Origin: Patescibacteria group bacterium
Lineage (GTDB): Bacteria > Patescibacteriota > Patescibacteriia > 2-12-FULL-60-25
DNA: 64,000 bases
Assembly: GCA_028688515.1 (NCBI GenBank)
Contig: JAQTXZ010000001.1
Span: 682,001 to 746,000 of the forward strand
Direction of reading: 5' to 3'
Notes under the pieces: model-generated
Seen by the model: only the letters and a program-made list of their open reading frames with translations
What the model was told of the DNA's origin: nothing
Database searches by the model: none
Program-made: the position numbers and the translations under genes
Part shown: positions 47,879 to 56,058 of the stretch, one piece after another
Position numbering within the stretch: position 1 is the first letter of the stretch
Layout of the letters: every line of letters begins with the position of its first letter

Positions 47879-48910
47879 CTACGACGACCTCAAGCTGGGA
47901 GGACGAAAATGGTAGATCGGAGGCTTCTTGGCGCGGGCGTGATGCGCTGCCGTAGTGCCGTTCGGCCGCCTGGTCGTTCTGATGTCCAAAACACTGGCAG
48001 GAGATCTCGCGTCGTCCTCATCCTGCAGAATGACAAGAAAAGCATCGCAATTGCCGCTGGCGATAGTTTGCCAGTGTTGCTTGACGGTAATCGTGCCGTC
48101 CTCATGCTTCTCGCCGACCTTGATTCCGGCACGCGCGCCCTCGAGAATGTGGTTAGCCACGTCCTGAAAAGTCGCCTTGGCCGCAGCATCCAATCTGCTA
48201 CGCAACAGTGCAGGCTGCATAAAGCGCCCGCGCCGCAAACGCTCCACTTCGCGCTGCAAGGCCAGGTAAACGTATTCGACAACCTGGCTGCCGTCGTCGT
48301 ACCGCAGGTAGATCGCGCAGTACTTGGGGAACAGATCTTCAAACTCCATTCCCTCAAAGTTCGGCAACGCCTTGCAGTGCTCAACCGCCAGCCAACGCAA
48401 CACTTTTTCGGTCGGCGCCTGAAACGGCTCCAGACGAACAAGCTGAACCAGCAGTTGGGCGGCCATGCTCTCCAACATACGGTGTATGCGCACGCGCTTC
48501 ATGAATGGCCCGTCCAGCATCGTCTTTACATGCGCCTTCAGTCCTTCAGCGATCGCGTCGCGCACATTCGGCAGACGCGCCGCATCCGCAAGCTCCACAG
48601 CCTGCTGGGATGGTGTTCGCTGATTTTTGCCACGCTCCTGCGGTTGAGCATCACCGGCGAGCCAGTCATCAACCACTTTGTCAGCAATTGACCAAAGTAC
48701 CTCATTGTTAGGAGGACAGAACTTCATGTCCCTCTTGGCAATTTGAGGAGGCTTTGATTTCTTGAGTTTCTTTTTGGCCAGAGACGTCTGTTCATCAGCC
48801 GGTACGACCTTGGGCACGACTCCGTTATCGGATCTCTCCAATCTGCTGTTGTAGCTCGAGGTCAGTCCTACGCGCGTTGAACTAGTAAACCTTGGTTGCG
48901 CCATCCGCAC
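47879..48910 (-). CDS. Hypothetical GC-rich gene, 343 aa
   Basis: 343 residues, not recognised. N-terminal disordered region (RFTSSTRVGLTSSYNSRLER), then a soluble mixed domain including EVLWSIADKVVDDWLAGDAQ, a helical middle (ALPNFEGMEFEDLFPKYCAI) and a basic C-terminus. GC-rich codons as at 5090 and 38471. The opposite strand also has a long ORF (47825-48691), but this strand has the terminator placed directly after the stop and a GGAG-like site before the ATG. Confidence 0.55.
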   Translation of the reverse strand: MRMAQPRFTSSTRVGLTSSYNSRLERSDNGVVPKVVPADEQTSLAKKKLKKSKPPQIAKRDMKFCPPNNEVLWSIADKVVDDWLAGDAQPQERGKNQRTPSQQAVELADAARLPNVRDAIAEGLKAHVKTMLDGPFMKRVRIHRMLESMAAQLLVQLVRLEPFQAPTEKVLRWLAVEHCKALPNFEGMEFEDLFPKYCAIYLRYDDGSQVVEYVYLALQREVERLRRGRFMQPALLRSRLDAAAKATFQDVANHILEGARAGIKVGEKHEDGTITVKQHWQTIASGNCDAFLVILQDEDDARSPASVLDIRTTRRPNGTTAAHHARAKKPPIYHFRPPSLRSS

Positions 48911-49184
48911 TCCATTCCCCCGCCCCGGTTAGAGGTTGATAAGAAACGTCATAAGTAAAAAGAACCGCCTGTATTTCACCAGACGGTTGCTTGCGAGTCA
49001 AAAGTTGCGCGTCAAGCGGCTTTGCTGACCGTCCTCTGCTTTCCTGTCACTTTTTTCATATCTATAAACCCCTCGGCGCACACAGTTGAAGGCAAATCTG
49101 CGAGCTCGGGAATTACAATCCTGTCATCGATATCAGTTAAAGCTGCCAATGCATTTAAAAATCTCACTGAATTGTAAATTATCC
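48911..49184. other. Gap with minus-strand terminator after asnS
   Basis: AACCGCCTG (48963-48971) with CAGACGGTT (48980-48988, one mismatch) followed on the minus strand by TTCTTTTTAC terminates asnS transcription. A minus-strand frame (stop at 49012, possible GTG at 49167, 51 residues) is open between, with no SD or recognised domain; I do not call it. Confidence 0.5.
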
Positions 49185-50477
49185 CTACGGTTCCAACCTG
49201 TTCATCAATCTCGGGAACGGAATTGTTTCGCGTACGTGATGCAAACCACAGATCCAAGCGACGAGACGCTCGAGGCCGTAACCGAAACCGGAGTGCGGCA
49301 CGGAGCCATATTTGCGCAAGTCGAGATACCATTGAAAATCTTTTTCGGGCAAGTTGTGTTCGCGAACTCTTGCGATAAGCGCATCGTAATCATCCTCGCG
49401 TTGGCTGCCGCCGATAACTTCGCCATAACCTTCTGGTGCCAATAAATCCGCGTTCAAGACTCTGGTTGGGTCAGACGGATCGCGTTTCATGTAAAATGCT
49501 TTTACTGCCGTAGGATATTTTTCGATGAAGATCGGTTTGTCGTACATCTGCGTAAGCGTCGTCTCATCATCCGCTCCAAGATCGTCCATATCGCCGATGT
49601 CGCTCCCCTTTTCGCGCAAGATTCTTATCGCCTCCGCGTGAGTCAAACGATAAAAAGGAGCGACGACTTTTTTAAGCGGTTCGACGTCGCGTTCGAGTAA
49701 TTTGAGTTCTGCCGAGCAAGTTTCGAGCACGCGTTTGACGATAAACGAGACGAGCTGTTCTTGAATTTGCAGGTTACCCTCGTGTTCGACGAATGCCATT
49801 TCCGCGTCCATCATCCAAAATTCCGTGAGATGACGGCGGGTTTTTGACTTTTCCGCGCGAAACACGGGACCGAAATCAAAACAACGACCGACGGATGCAA
49901 TGGCGGCTTCGATATACAATTGTCCGGACTGCGAAAGATAAGCTTTACGTTCTTCAAAATAATCAATCTCAAAAAGTTCCGTCGTTCCCTCGCAGGCGTT
50001 TGGCGTTAAAATCGGCGAATCGATTTTTATAAAGTCGTTGTCGCGAAACCAATCGTAAGTTGCGTAGATAATTGCGTTGCGTACGCGCTGAATCGCCCAT
50101 TGACTCGGAGCGCGCAACCACAGGTGACGGTTGTCGAGCAAAAAATCCGGCCCGTGTTCTTTTTTGCCAATGGGATATTCCTCAGCTTTTTGAATTATTT
50201 CCAAAGACGTGACTTGAAGTTCGTAGACGTCGTCGTGCTTGGGATGTTTGGTGACCATGCCCGTGACGCTCACAGACGATTCGAGCGTGACATCAAGCGC
50301 GCGATTCCAAGCTATTTCATCGACTTGATTTTGGACAATAACCGCCTGTACAAAACCCGATCCGTCGCGAATCTGGAGAAAGGCTATCTTGCCGGAAGAG
50401 CGGACGTTATAAGCCCAACCTTTGATAGTTGCGGATTGACCGACGAGCGAAGGGAATTGCGAGATGAGTTGGTGCAT
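49185..50477 (-). CDS. asnS: Asparaginyl-tRNA synthetase
   Basis: 430 residues. Class IIb: OB-fold start (IKGWAYNVRSSGKIAFLQIR), motif 1 region FIKIDSPILTPNACEGTTEL, motif 2 FGPVFRAEKSKTRRHLTEFW, motif 3 GFGYGLERLVAWICGL. It charges tRNA-Asn directly, so the transamidation route is not required for Asn. Length and motifs are normal. Confidence 0.95.
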   Translation of the reverse strand: MHQLISQFPSLVGQSATIKGWAYNVRSSGKIAFLQIRDGSGFVQAVIVQNQVDEIAWNRALDVTLESSVSVTGMVTKHPKHDDVYELQVTSLEIIQKAEEYPIGKKEHGPDFLLDNRHLWLRAPSQWAIQRVRNAIIYATYDWFRDNDFIKIDSPILTPNACEGTTELFEIDYFEERKAYLSQSGQLYIEAAIASVGRCFDFGPVFRAEKSKTRRHLTEFWMMDAEMAFVEHEGNLQIQEQLVSFIVKRVLETCSAELKLLERDVEPLKKVVAPFYRLTHAEAIRILREKGSDIGDMDDLGADDETTLTQMYDKPIFIEKYPTAVKAFYMKRDPSDPTRVLNADLLAPEGYGEVIGGSQREDDYDALIARVREHNLPEKDFQWYLDLRKYGSVPHSGFGYGLERLVAWICGLHHVRETIPFPRLMNRLEP

Positions 50478-50511
50478 ACGAGGTCTATTTTTGCTTAAAA
50501 AACGATTCCCG

Positions 50512-51303
50512 TCAAACCGCCAACATCCTCTCTATCGTCTCCAAACCGTGCGGCTCTCGATCAAGCGGCGCATGTTGCCAAACTTCTTTGATAATGCGCA
50601 TGGAATTTTGCGCAACATCGACGTTCAAGCCGACGCGGAGGACGTCCGAGAGCGGCGAACTGCGCATAAATCTCAACAATGCCAACGAGTGAGCTTTGGC
50701 CGAAATCGCGTGCTCATGCCAGCTCGAAATACAGTCAGCGCAAACAAGACCGTTGGAAGTCGGCACATACCAGGCGTCCGTCGGACCCGGGGGTTTGTGG
50801 CAAGAGAGACAAGCACGAAGAGACGGGCCGTAGCCCAAGGTGTCCATGAGCTTAAGACTCGCAGCTGCAAAAAGCAGCTGTGCCCGAACGGCCGAAAGCT
50901 CTTGCGGCAAACCGGACAGACTGTCGAGCAGTTCTATCCAAAGATTAAAAAGCCGTTCGTCCGCCACGCCTGGTCTTATGAGTTTTAGACACAAATCCGC
51001 AAATGCCCCACAAACAACAAACGCTCCAAGCGACGTCGTACGCGGTACGTGGGACGTTGTACGCGGTACGTGGGACGCCACCGCAAGATGATCGAGATTG
51101 CGTCCTTTTGCAATCATGACGTCGGCGACGGAAAGAGGCTCCAGACGTCCGGCTTGTTTAGATTTGACGTTGACGCATCCGCGCGCCACAGCCAAAAGCA
51201 ACCCGTGTTTGCGGCCATACATCACGTACTGGCGATCAAGCTCACGGTAGGGAGATTTTTTTAATACGATGACTTCGTCTCTTAAGTACACATTGTGTAA
51301 CAA
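50512..51303 (-). CDS. recO: DNA repair protein RecO with in-frame repeat
   Basis: 263 residues. OB-fold N-domain (DEVIVLKKSPYRELDRQYVM, KQAGRLEPLS) and helical C-domain with a zinc site (RACLSCHKPPGP...GLVCADC). RecO loads RecA on SSB-coated single strands with RecR. The stretch ASHVPRTTSHVPRTTS (51034-51075) is a tandem repeat CACGTACCGCGTACAACGTCC-type insertion in a loop, absent from normal RecO. Confidence 0.88.
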   Translation of the reverse strand: MLHNVYLRDEVIVLKKSPYRELDRQYVMYGRKHGLLLAVARGCVNVKSKQAGRLEPLSVADVMIAKGRNLDHLAVASHVPRTTSHVPRTTSLGAFVVCGAFADLCLKLIRPGVADERLFNLWIELLDSLSGLPQELSAVRAQLLFAAASLKLMDTLGYGPSLRACLSCHKPPGPTDAWYVPTSNGLVCADCISSWHEHAISAKAHSLALLRFMRSSPLSDVLRVGLNVDVAQNSMRIIKEVWQHAPLDREPHGLETIERMLAV

Positions 51304-51351
51304 CTTACAACTGACAACTTACAAGAGCGATTAAGCAACTCTTGTTAGTTG

Positions 51352-51759
51352 TCAGTTGTTAGTCGTAAGTTTGTCCAAATGGCTCTGCAGCATTATCGAC
51401 GCAGCCACATCATCATCTTGCGCCTTAGAACCGGTTTGATGCAAATAATACTGTGCCTGCACGCTGGTCATCATCTCATCGGCTTCGTCGACCGGAATAT
51501 TTTCTTTACGCAAGTCATCCGCAAAACGTCTTATTGACCTGATCTGCTCGTTCTCTCCCGATGTGTCGCGCAGCATTTTTGGAATGCCAAGCACAACTCT
51601 TTCGACGCCTTCGCGTTCGCAGATAAACTTAATCTGTTTGATGACTTCGCCGTGGCCGTTATTCTCAATAATCGTCCACGGACTCGCAATGCGCGTTTCC
51701 GTGTCGCCCATGGCCACGCCGATTTTTTTTGACCCGTAGTCAATGCCGAGGAGACGCAT
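51352..51759 (-). CDS. ruvX: RuvX/YqgF-family putative pre-16S rRNA nuclease
   Basis: 135 residues from MRLLGIDYGSKKIGVAMGDT (ATG 51759). RNase H-like fold: LLGIDYGSKKIG, VVLGIPKMLRD, VDEADEMMTS and the C-terminal QDDDVAASIMLQ with the conserved acidic pair. In E. coli YqgF matures the 16S rRNA 5' end. Confidence 0.92.
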   Translation of the reverse strand: MRLLGIDYGSKKIGVAMGDTETRIASPWTIIENNGHGEVIKQIKFICEREGVERVVLGIPKMLRDTSGENEQIRSIRRFADDLRKENIPVDEADEMMTSVQAQYYLHQTGSKAQDDDVAASIMLQSHLDKLTTNN

Positions 51760-51799
51760 AAACTGAATTAACAATTAACAATTTAAAATTAACAATTAC

Positions 51800-52319
51800 C
51801 TACCCTATTCTGAATCCGATTTGAGAATTTGGTTTCTCATCTTCATCCAGCATTTTGCGCAGGGCATCGAAAACGATGCTGAATTGTTCGTCGTAACGTT
51901 TTTTCCATCGCCTCGAGTTTCATCCTCAATTCTTCGTGCGAGGCAATCATCTCACGCAACTTGGTGAAAGTCCTCATGATCTGGATATTGATCATAATAG
52001 CACGTTCGCTATGAAGGACACTGGAAAGCATGGCTACGCCTTGTTCGGTAAAGGCCATGGGGAGATATTTTATATGCTCACCTCTCTTTAAGGTGCCAAA
52101 TTGGTACCTTAAACGATTAAACTCATCTTTTGACAAAATAAACATAAAATCATCCGGGAATCTATGTAAATTTCGCTTAACAGAGCGTTTTAAATGCTTA
52201 ACTTCAACTTCATACAGTATTGCAAGATCAAAATCGAGCAACACTTTTTTGCCTCTAATTAGATATATACGGCCTTCGATGCGCTCTACAGGTATTAAAG
52301 ATTGGCTTATTTCTGACAT
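51800..52319 (-). pseudogene. ORF6N-domain protein, frameshifted at an A-run
   Basis: Start at [20 protein letters not shown] (ATG 52319). The ORF6N DNA-binding domain is intact: [49 protein letters not shown], then a coiled coil ([19 protein letters not shown]). The literal frame continues 51843 with an unrelated tail. If one A is removed from the six-A run (T6 at 51899-51904) the frame reads [20 protein letters not shown] then KPNSQIGFRIG and stops at 51800, the usual family ending. It could be a real frameshift, a sequencing error, or slippage. Confidence 0.75.
52091..52109. promoter_or_regulatory. Palindrome inside the ORF6N gene
   Basis: AGGTGCCAAATTGGTACCT, one base different from the palindrome upstream of the gene at 52336-52354. 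Confidence 0.5.
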
Positions 52320-52335
52320 AATCTCGATTATCTTG

Positions 52336-52383
52336 AGGTGCCAAATTGGCACCTTAGATTCAAGGTCACAAACTGTGTGACCT
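52336..52383. promoter_or_regulatory. Two operator-like palindromes upstream of the ORF6N gene
   Basis: AGGTGCCAAATTGGCACCT (52336-52354) is a perfect palindrome around its central A. AGGTCACA-aactg-TGTGACCT (52363-52383) follows. They lie just upstream of the ATG at 52319. Autoregulation by the ORF6N protein is possible. Confidence 0.5.
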
Positions 52384-52406
52384 CAAGTTTTTTACTGTAT
52401 ACAATC

Positions 52407-53429
52407 TCATAAACTCAAACACCTAACGACAACATCCTTTAAATACTGATTCTTAAAATCCGTCTTTTCTCCGATCGTGGCCTTGCCGTCGGATACGAAC
52501 CTGATAGACAACGGTTTTTTGTACTTGTTGGATAAACCTTGCACCGTCTTTAAAATATTTATAGCTTTGACAGGACTTTCGTCGATGCCAATTGGATAAG
52601 TATCAATGCCCAAACCAGAGTGAAGAGATAAAAATAAATTTCTCTCCACTGAAAAATTCCCCTGCTCATATTCATTTGCCAGCTCAAAATCCTCAAGGCA
52701 CGGCAACATTAACCCGCATAATCCGATAGGTTTTGGATTCTTTTCTTTTATGAATTTTGTGATCCTAAGATAACTATCTGTCAATATTGATTCGTTGAAT
52801 GACATGCCTAACCTTTGCACAAAATTGATCAAGCTGCTTTCTACTTCAAACAAAGGCGCGACAGAAGAATCAATGCCCAAAAAATCCTTTTCATCCTTCA
52901 CAAGGGAAGTGATTTCTTTCCAAACTTCTGACATTCTCGCGAACCACTCGTCCAACGAGACGCAGTCTGCGGACAAATCCGTCGGCTGAAGACCAATGGA
53001 AAAACCATCTTGATTGTAATTGGCAGATGGGAAATACGGACTCGACGGAGCATTATTGAAAACGTATGCAAAATTAAAAGTTTGCTCGGGTTTGTTACGA
53101 ATAATATTGAATAACAAATCGACGTATTTTTCATCTATCGTCATGTCCGTCAAATCCAAATTAAATGACAAATTTGAAATTTCAAAAAAATCTTCCAACT
53201 GTTCCGATGATTCTTGATAAGACGTCGAACCGGCGCTTAATAACATCTCTTTGTCTGAAATTTTTTCCTCAATGTCTTTAAACTTAAACCCATTGACGCA
53301 AATTCTGAGAGTTTGAACTTCAAAGCCCTTTTCTATGAACAAAAATTTTATTCTTTCCAGTTCCTCCACTAACTTGCCGTCAGGATTTTTAGTGAAGTAA
53401 CAAATTGATCGAATTATTTTATTGCTCAT
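52407..53429 (-). CDS. DUF711/UPF0210-like protein
   Basis: 340 residues from MSNKIIRSICYFTKNPDGKL (ATG 53429). The pattern DFLGIDSSVAPLFEVESSLI...GMSFNESILTDSYLRIT and GLCGLMLPCLED...GLGIDTYPIG resembles the DUF711 family, whose members form an alpha/beta barrel of unknown activity. The match is partial, so it is held at moderate confidence. Gene stands before map on the same strand. Confidence 0.55.
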   Translation of the reverse strand: MSNKIIRSICYFTKNPDGKLVEELERIKFLFIEKGFEVQTLRICVNGFKFKDIEEKISDKEMLLSAGSTSYQESSEQLEDFFEISNLSFNLDLTDMTIDEKYVDLLFNIIRNKPEQTFNFAYVFNNAPSSPYFPSANYNQDGFSIGLQPTDLSADCVSLDEWFARMSEVWKEITSLVKDEKDFLGIDSSVAPLFEVESSLINFVQRLGMSFNESILTDSYLRITKFIKEKNPKPIGLCGLMLPCLEDFELANEYEQGNFSVERNLFLSLHSGLGIDTYPIGIDESPVKAINILKTVQGLSNKYKKPLSIRFVSDGKATIGEKTDFKNQYLKDVVVRCLSL

Positions 53430-53469
53430 AGACAAGCGTGTTATAGGTTTAAGGGATTTCTCCACTCCG

Positions 53470-54306
53470 CTACGCTCCGGTCGAAATGACAGAAATGTCC
53501 GGCCAGGGCGTTATCATCTCAAACCCGTTCTTGGTGACCGCAATGGTGACTTCCCAATGCGCGGCGAGAGAGCCGTCGGCGGTGACGAATGTCCAGCCAT
53601 CGTCTTTTTGTTTTACTCGCCAAGATCCCAAAGCAATCATCGGTTCGATTGCAATACACATACCGGCCTTGAGTTTAACGGGGCGTGCGCGGCGTTCGTG
53701 ATAATTTGGAATCTGCGGATCTTCGTGCACGGCATGGCCGACACCGTGGCCGCAAAGATCCTTTATTATGCCGTACTTCATCGGCTTTAAATATTCTTCG
53801 ATTGTTTTTCCGATTTCATGCACCCAAACTCCGTCTTTAACGACGGATAAACCGCGTTTAAGCGACTCGCGCGTTGCTTCGGACAGTTTGCGAGCTTCGG
53901 ATGAAACATTGCCAACGCAAACCGTAGCAGCCATATCAGTCGCAAGACCATCGGCGCCCCCCGTGGGATCCGAGGGATCCTTTACGGGGAACCACATACC
54001 GATGTCGAGTCCAACCAGATCGCCGTCTTTAATTATGCGGTTTGGAGTTGCAAGACCGTGCACGACTTCATCATTGATGGAAATGCAAACGGTTGACGGA
54101 TACTGCGGATCTTCGGGAGAGATTTGATAATGCAAAAAAGACGGTTTTCCGCCCGCGGACTCTATCCCCTCTTTTGCAATGCGATCCAACTCCTCAGTAC
54201 TTGCTCCGGCTACGCAAGCCTTGGCAACGCGCGACAAAACCTCGGAAAGAATTTTTCCGCCGCGTTTCATCTTCTCGATTTCTTCGGATGTTTTTATGGT
54301 GATCAT
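53470..54306 (-). CDS. map: Methionine aminopeptidase type I
   Basis: 278 residues from MITIKTSEEIEKMKRGGKIL (ATG 54306). Removes the N-terminal Met. Metal ligands: GLDIGMWFP (Asp), ATDMAATVCVG (Asp), CGHGVGHAVHEDPQI (His), CIAIEPMI (Glu) and HWEVTIAVT (Glu). Compared with E. coli Map it has a small insert (PVKDPSDPTGGADG) after the first ligand. The last residues (ISVISTGA) are read from the dispersed TCGAAATGACAG repeat. It lies downstream of adk, as in many secY-adk-map operons. Confidence 0.95.
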   Translation of the reverse strand: MITIKTSEEIEKMKRGGKILSEVLSRVAKACVAGASTEELDRIAKEGIESAGGKPSFLHYQISPEDPQYPSTVCISINDEVVHGLATPNRIIKDGDLVGLDIGMWFPVKDPSDPTGGADGLATDMAATVCVGNVSSEARKLSEATRESLKRGLSVVKDGVWVHEIGKTIEEYLKPMKYGIIKDLCGHGVGHAVHEDPQIPNYHERRARPVKLKAGMCIAIEPMIALGSWRVKQKDDGWTFVTADGSLAAHWEVTIAVTKNGFEMITPWPDISVISTGA

Positions 54307-54352
54307 ACTGATGGTACCGGGTACGAGGTACATCGTCCTGGTTTTATGTTGG

Positions 54353-55012
54353 CTATGTTACAAAGCCAAGTTTAGAGATCTTGTTCATTATGTCTTCAAA
54401 AACATATTGAATCGGCTGTTCCCCGTTTATAACAAGCAAAACTCCCTTTTGGCGATAAAAACCTGCAAGCGGCGCAGTCATGTAATGATAAGCTTTTAGG
54501 CGCTGTTTGATAACATCTTCCTTATCGTCTTCGCGGCGCATTAACTTTTCACCGCAAAGCGAACAAATGCCTTTTTTAACCGGCGGCGCCTCCGTTTCGT
54601 GGTAAACGCTTTTGCATTTGACGCATTGCAGGCGCCCGCTTAGACGCTTCACTACTTCCGTATCACTGATTTTTATTTGTATAACGAGATTAATGGCCAA
54701 AAGACGGTCCAAAGAAGTTGCCTGTTCAACATTGCGCGGGTATCCATCCAAAATAAAACCTCGCGACAAATCGTGCCGTTTGAGCTGGCGCGTCATCAAA
54801 GCGTTAACCAACTCGTCCGGGACCAAAAGACCCTGATTGACATACTGCGTGACCAACTGCCCTAACGTTGATTTTTCTGCCATTTCGGCCCTAAAAAGGT
54901 CTCCTGCGCCGATTATAGGTATGTTTAACCTCTCAGCCATCAATACGCCCTGCGTGCCCTTACCGCTGCCCTGAGGGCCAAAAACAACCCCTTTTAGATG
55001 CTTACTTCTCAT
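54353..55012 (-). CDS. adk: Adenylate kinase with zinc-type LID
   Basis: 219 residues from MRSKHLKGVVFGPQGSGKGT (ATG 55012). P-loop GPQGSGKGTQG, AMP-binding region (GDLFRAEMAEKSTLG), DGYPRNVEQA, and a LID with four cysteines (CVKCKSVYH...GICSLCGEKLMRREDD), a zinc-stabilised LID. The ATG overlaps the end of the next upstream gene by 4 bp. The longer frame to 55153 is not needed. Confidence 0.94.
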   Translation of the reverse strand: MRSKHLKGVVFGPQGSGKGTQGVLMAERLNIPIIGAGDLFRAEMAEKSTLGQLVTQYVNQGLLVPDELVNALMTRQLKRHDLSRGFILDGYPRNVEQATSLDRLLAINLVIQIKISDTEVVKRLSGRLQCVKCKSVYHETEAPPVKKGICSLCGEKLMRREDDKEDVIKQRLKAYHYMTAPLAGFYRQKGVLLVINGEQPIQYVFEDIMNKISKLGFVT

Positions 55013-55881
55013 AAATTGACTAGACCTGTTAAGGCATAAAATGCTACCGCAATTGCCAGAAAAAACCAACTCCGCAAATGCAATTTTGAATCCTGCCCCC
55101 AAACCGCACCGCTTAGAGTAATCATCGCGAACATGGCAACAAAAATCGGCCAACCGTAATGCAGCACCCGCAGGCTAATGGCAGGCAAAAGGATCAACGG
55201 CAATAAACCTACGATCATGCCCTCTCCGGCTTTCCAAACTTCATCAATGCTTTTAAACCATCCGCTCATTGATGCGGGCAACAGAATGCCCGGCGGCAAC
55301 CCGACTTTATAAGCCTCGGAAATCAAAGTGGCCATCTGAATTTGATTTTGACGCAAATATTCATAAATGACTACTCCGATCGAGCCTATAAGCAAAACGC
55401 TGAACGGAAATCTGATTGCTATAAAAAGACCCATTCCGATCGTACCAATTAAAAAAGAAAAATCATGCAGCAAAACCCTCGGCGACAAGTAAGGCAAGAG
55501 CGTTGCTAAACCCGCTACGATTACAGCTGACCAAACCGGTAAAACGGAGAGACAGAGCATCCAAATGCCACAAAAAACAAAACCGATAAGCAGAGCTTCC
55601 CACCAAATATAAGAAATATTTTTCTTTAGCATGCCCAAAGTCATCAAAGCGATTGCCAGCATGCCCATACCTGCAACCAACCAGTAAACAGCCGACGATA
55701 CGACAAACCCATTGCTCGATAAGAGATGATAGACCAATGCAACAATCAGCCACTGCACTGCCAGATAAATCAAATACGACCATTTCCACAACGGTTTGGC
55801 GCCTGACGTTGCGCTTCGTACTTTGTTCGCATTATTCGATGTTTGTCCTATTTCGTTCACAACTGCCACATCATACCTCAA
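55009..55881 (-). CDS. Presenilin/SPP-like multi-TM protein, catalytic motifs degenerate
   Basis: 290 residues, about nine hydrophobic segments. The stretch GVVIYEYLRQNQIQMATLIS, then YKVGLPPGILLP, and VWKAGEGMIVGLLPLILLPA aligns by eye with archaeal presenilin-like aspartyl proteases, where the motifs are YD and GxGD. Here they read YE (173-174) and GEGM (219-222), so both catalytic aspartates are lost. It may be a binding or scaffold relative, or another membrane family. It lies between secY and adk and overlaps adk by 4 bp, so it is part of the operon. Confidence 0.45.
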   Translation of the reverse strand: MRYDVAVVNEIGQTSNNANKVRSATSGAKPLWKWSYLIYLAVQWLIVALVYHLLSSNGFVVSSAVYWLVAGMGMLAIALMTLGMLKKNISYIWWEALLIGFVFCGIWMLCLSVLPVWSAVIVAGLATLLPYLSPRVLLHDFSFLIGTIGMGLFIAIRFPFSVLLIGSIGVVIYEYLRQNQIQMATLISEAYKVGLPPGILLPASMSGWFKSIDEVWKAGEGMIVGLLPLILLPAISLRVLHYGWPIFVAMFAMITLSGAVWGQDSKLHLRSWFFLAIAVAFYALTGLVNL

Positions 55882-55904
55882 ACACGCGTCAAGAGTCTAT
55901 AAAG

Positions 55905-56052
55905 TCTGTAAACTCAAAAGTCCTTAAAGTCTTTTATAATGTCAGATCTCCCTGACTTTATGGACTTTAAGGACTTTACCCTCCTACGCCAAAGGCTACG
56001 GAGGGCCCACCATAGCCCATATTTAATGCGACGGTGGGTAGACTTTATGGAC
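55905..56052. repeat. Repeat block between secY and the presenilin-like gene
   Basis: AGTCCTTAAAGTCTTTTATA and, inverted, GACTTTAAGGACTTTA form a stem at 55919-55976, and ACCCTCCTACGCCAAAGGCT with GGAGGGCCCACC follows. It separates secY from the downstream genes. Confidence 0.65.
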
Positions 56053-56058
56053 TCTTTT

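Noticed and set aside
47825-48691. A 288-codon open frame on the plus strand opposite the gene at 47879-48910.
   Set aside because: The minus-strand frame is longer, has a terminator right after its stop and an acceptable start. The plus-strand reading is Arg/His/Gln-rich with no fold-like pattern, typical of the shadow of a GC-rich gene.
49012-49332. Minus-strand ORF overlapping the end of asnS.
   Set aside because: 148 bp lie out of frame within asnS and the remainder has only a GTG start without SD. No motif recognised, so left as an intergenic note.
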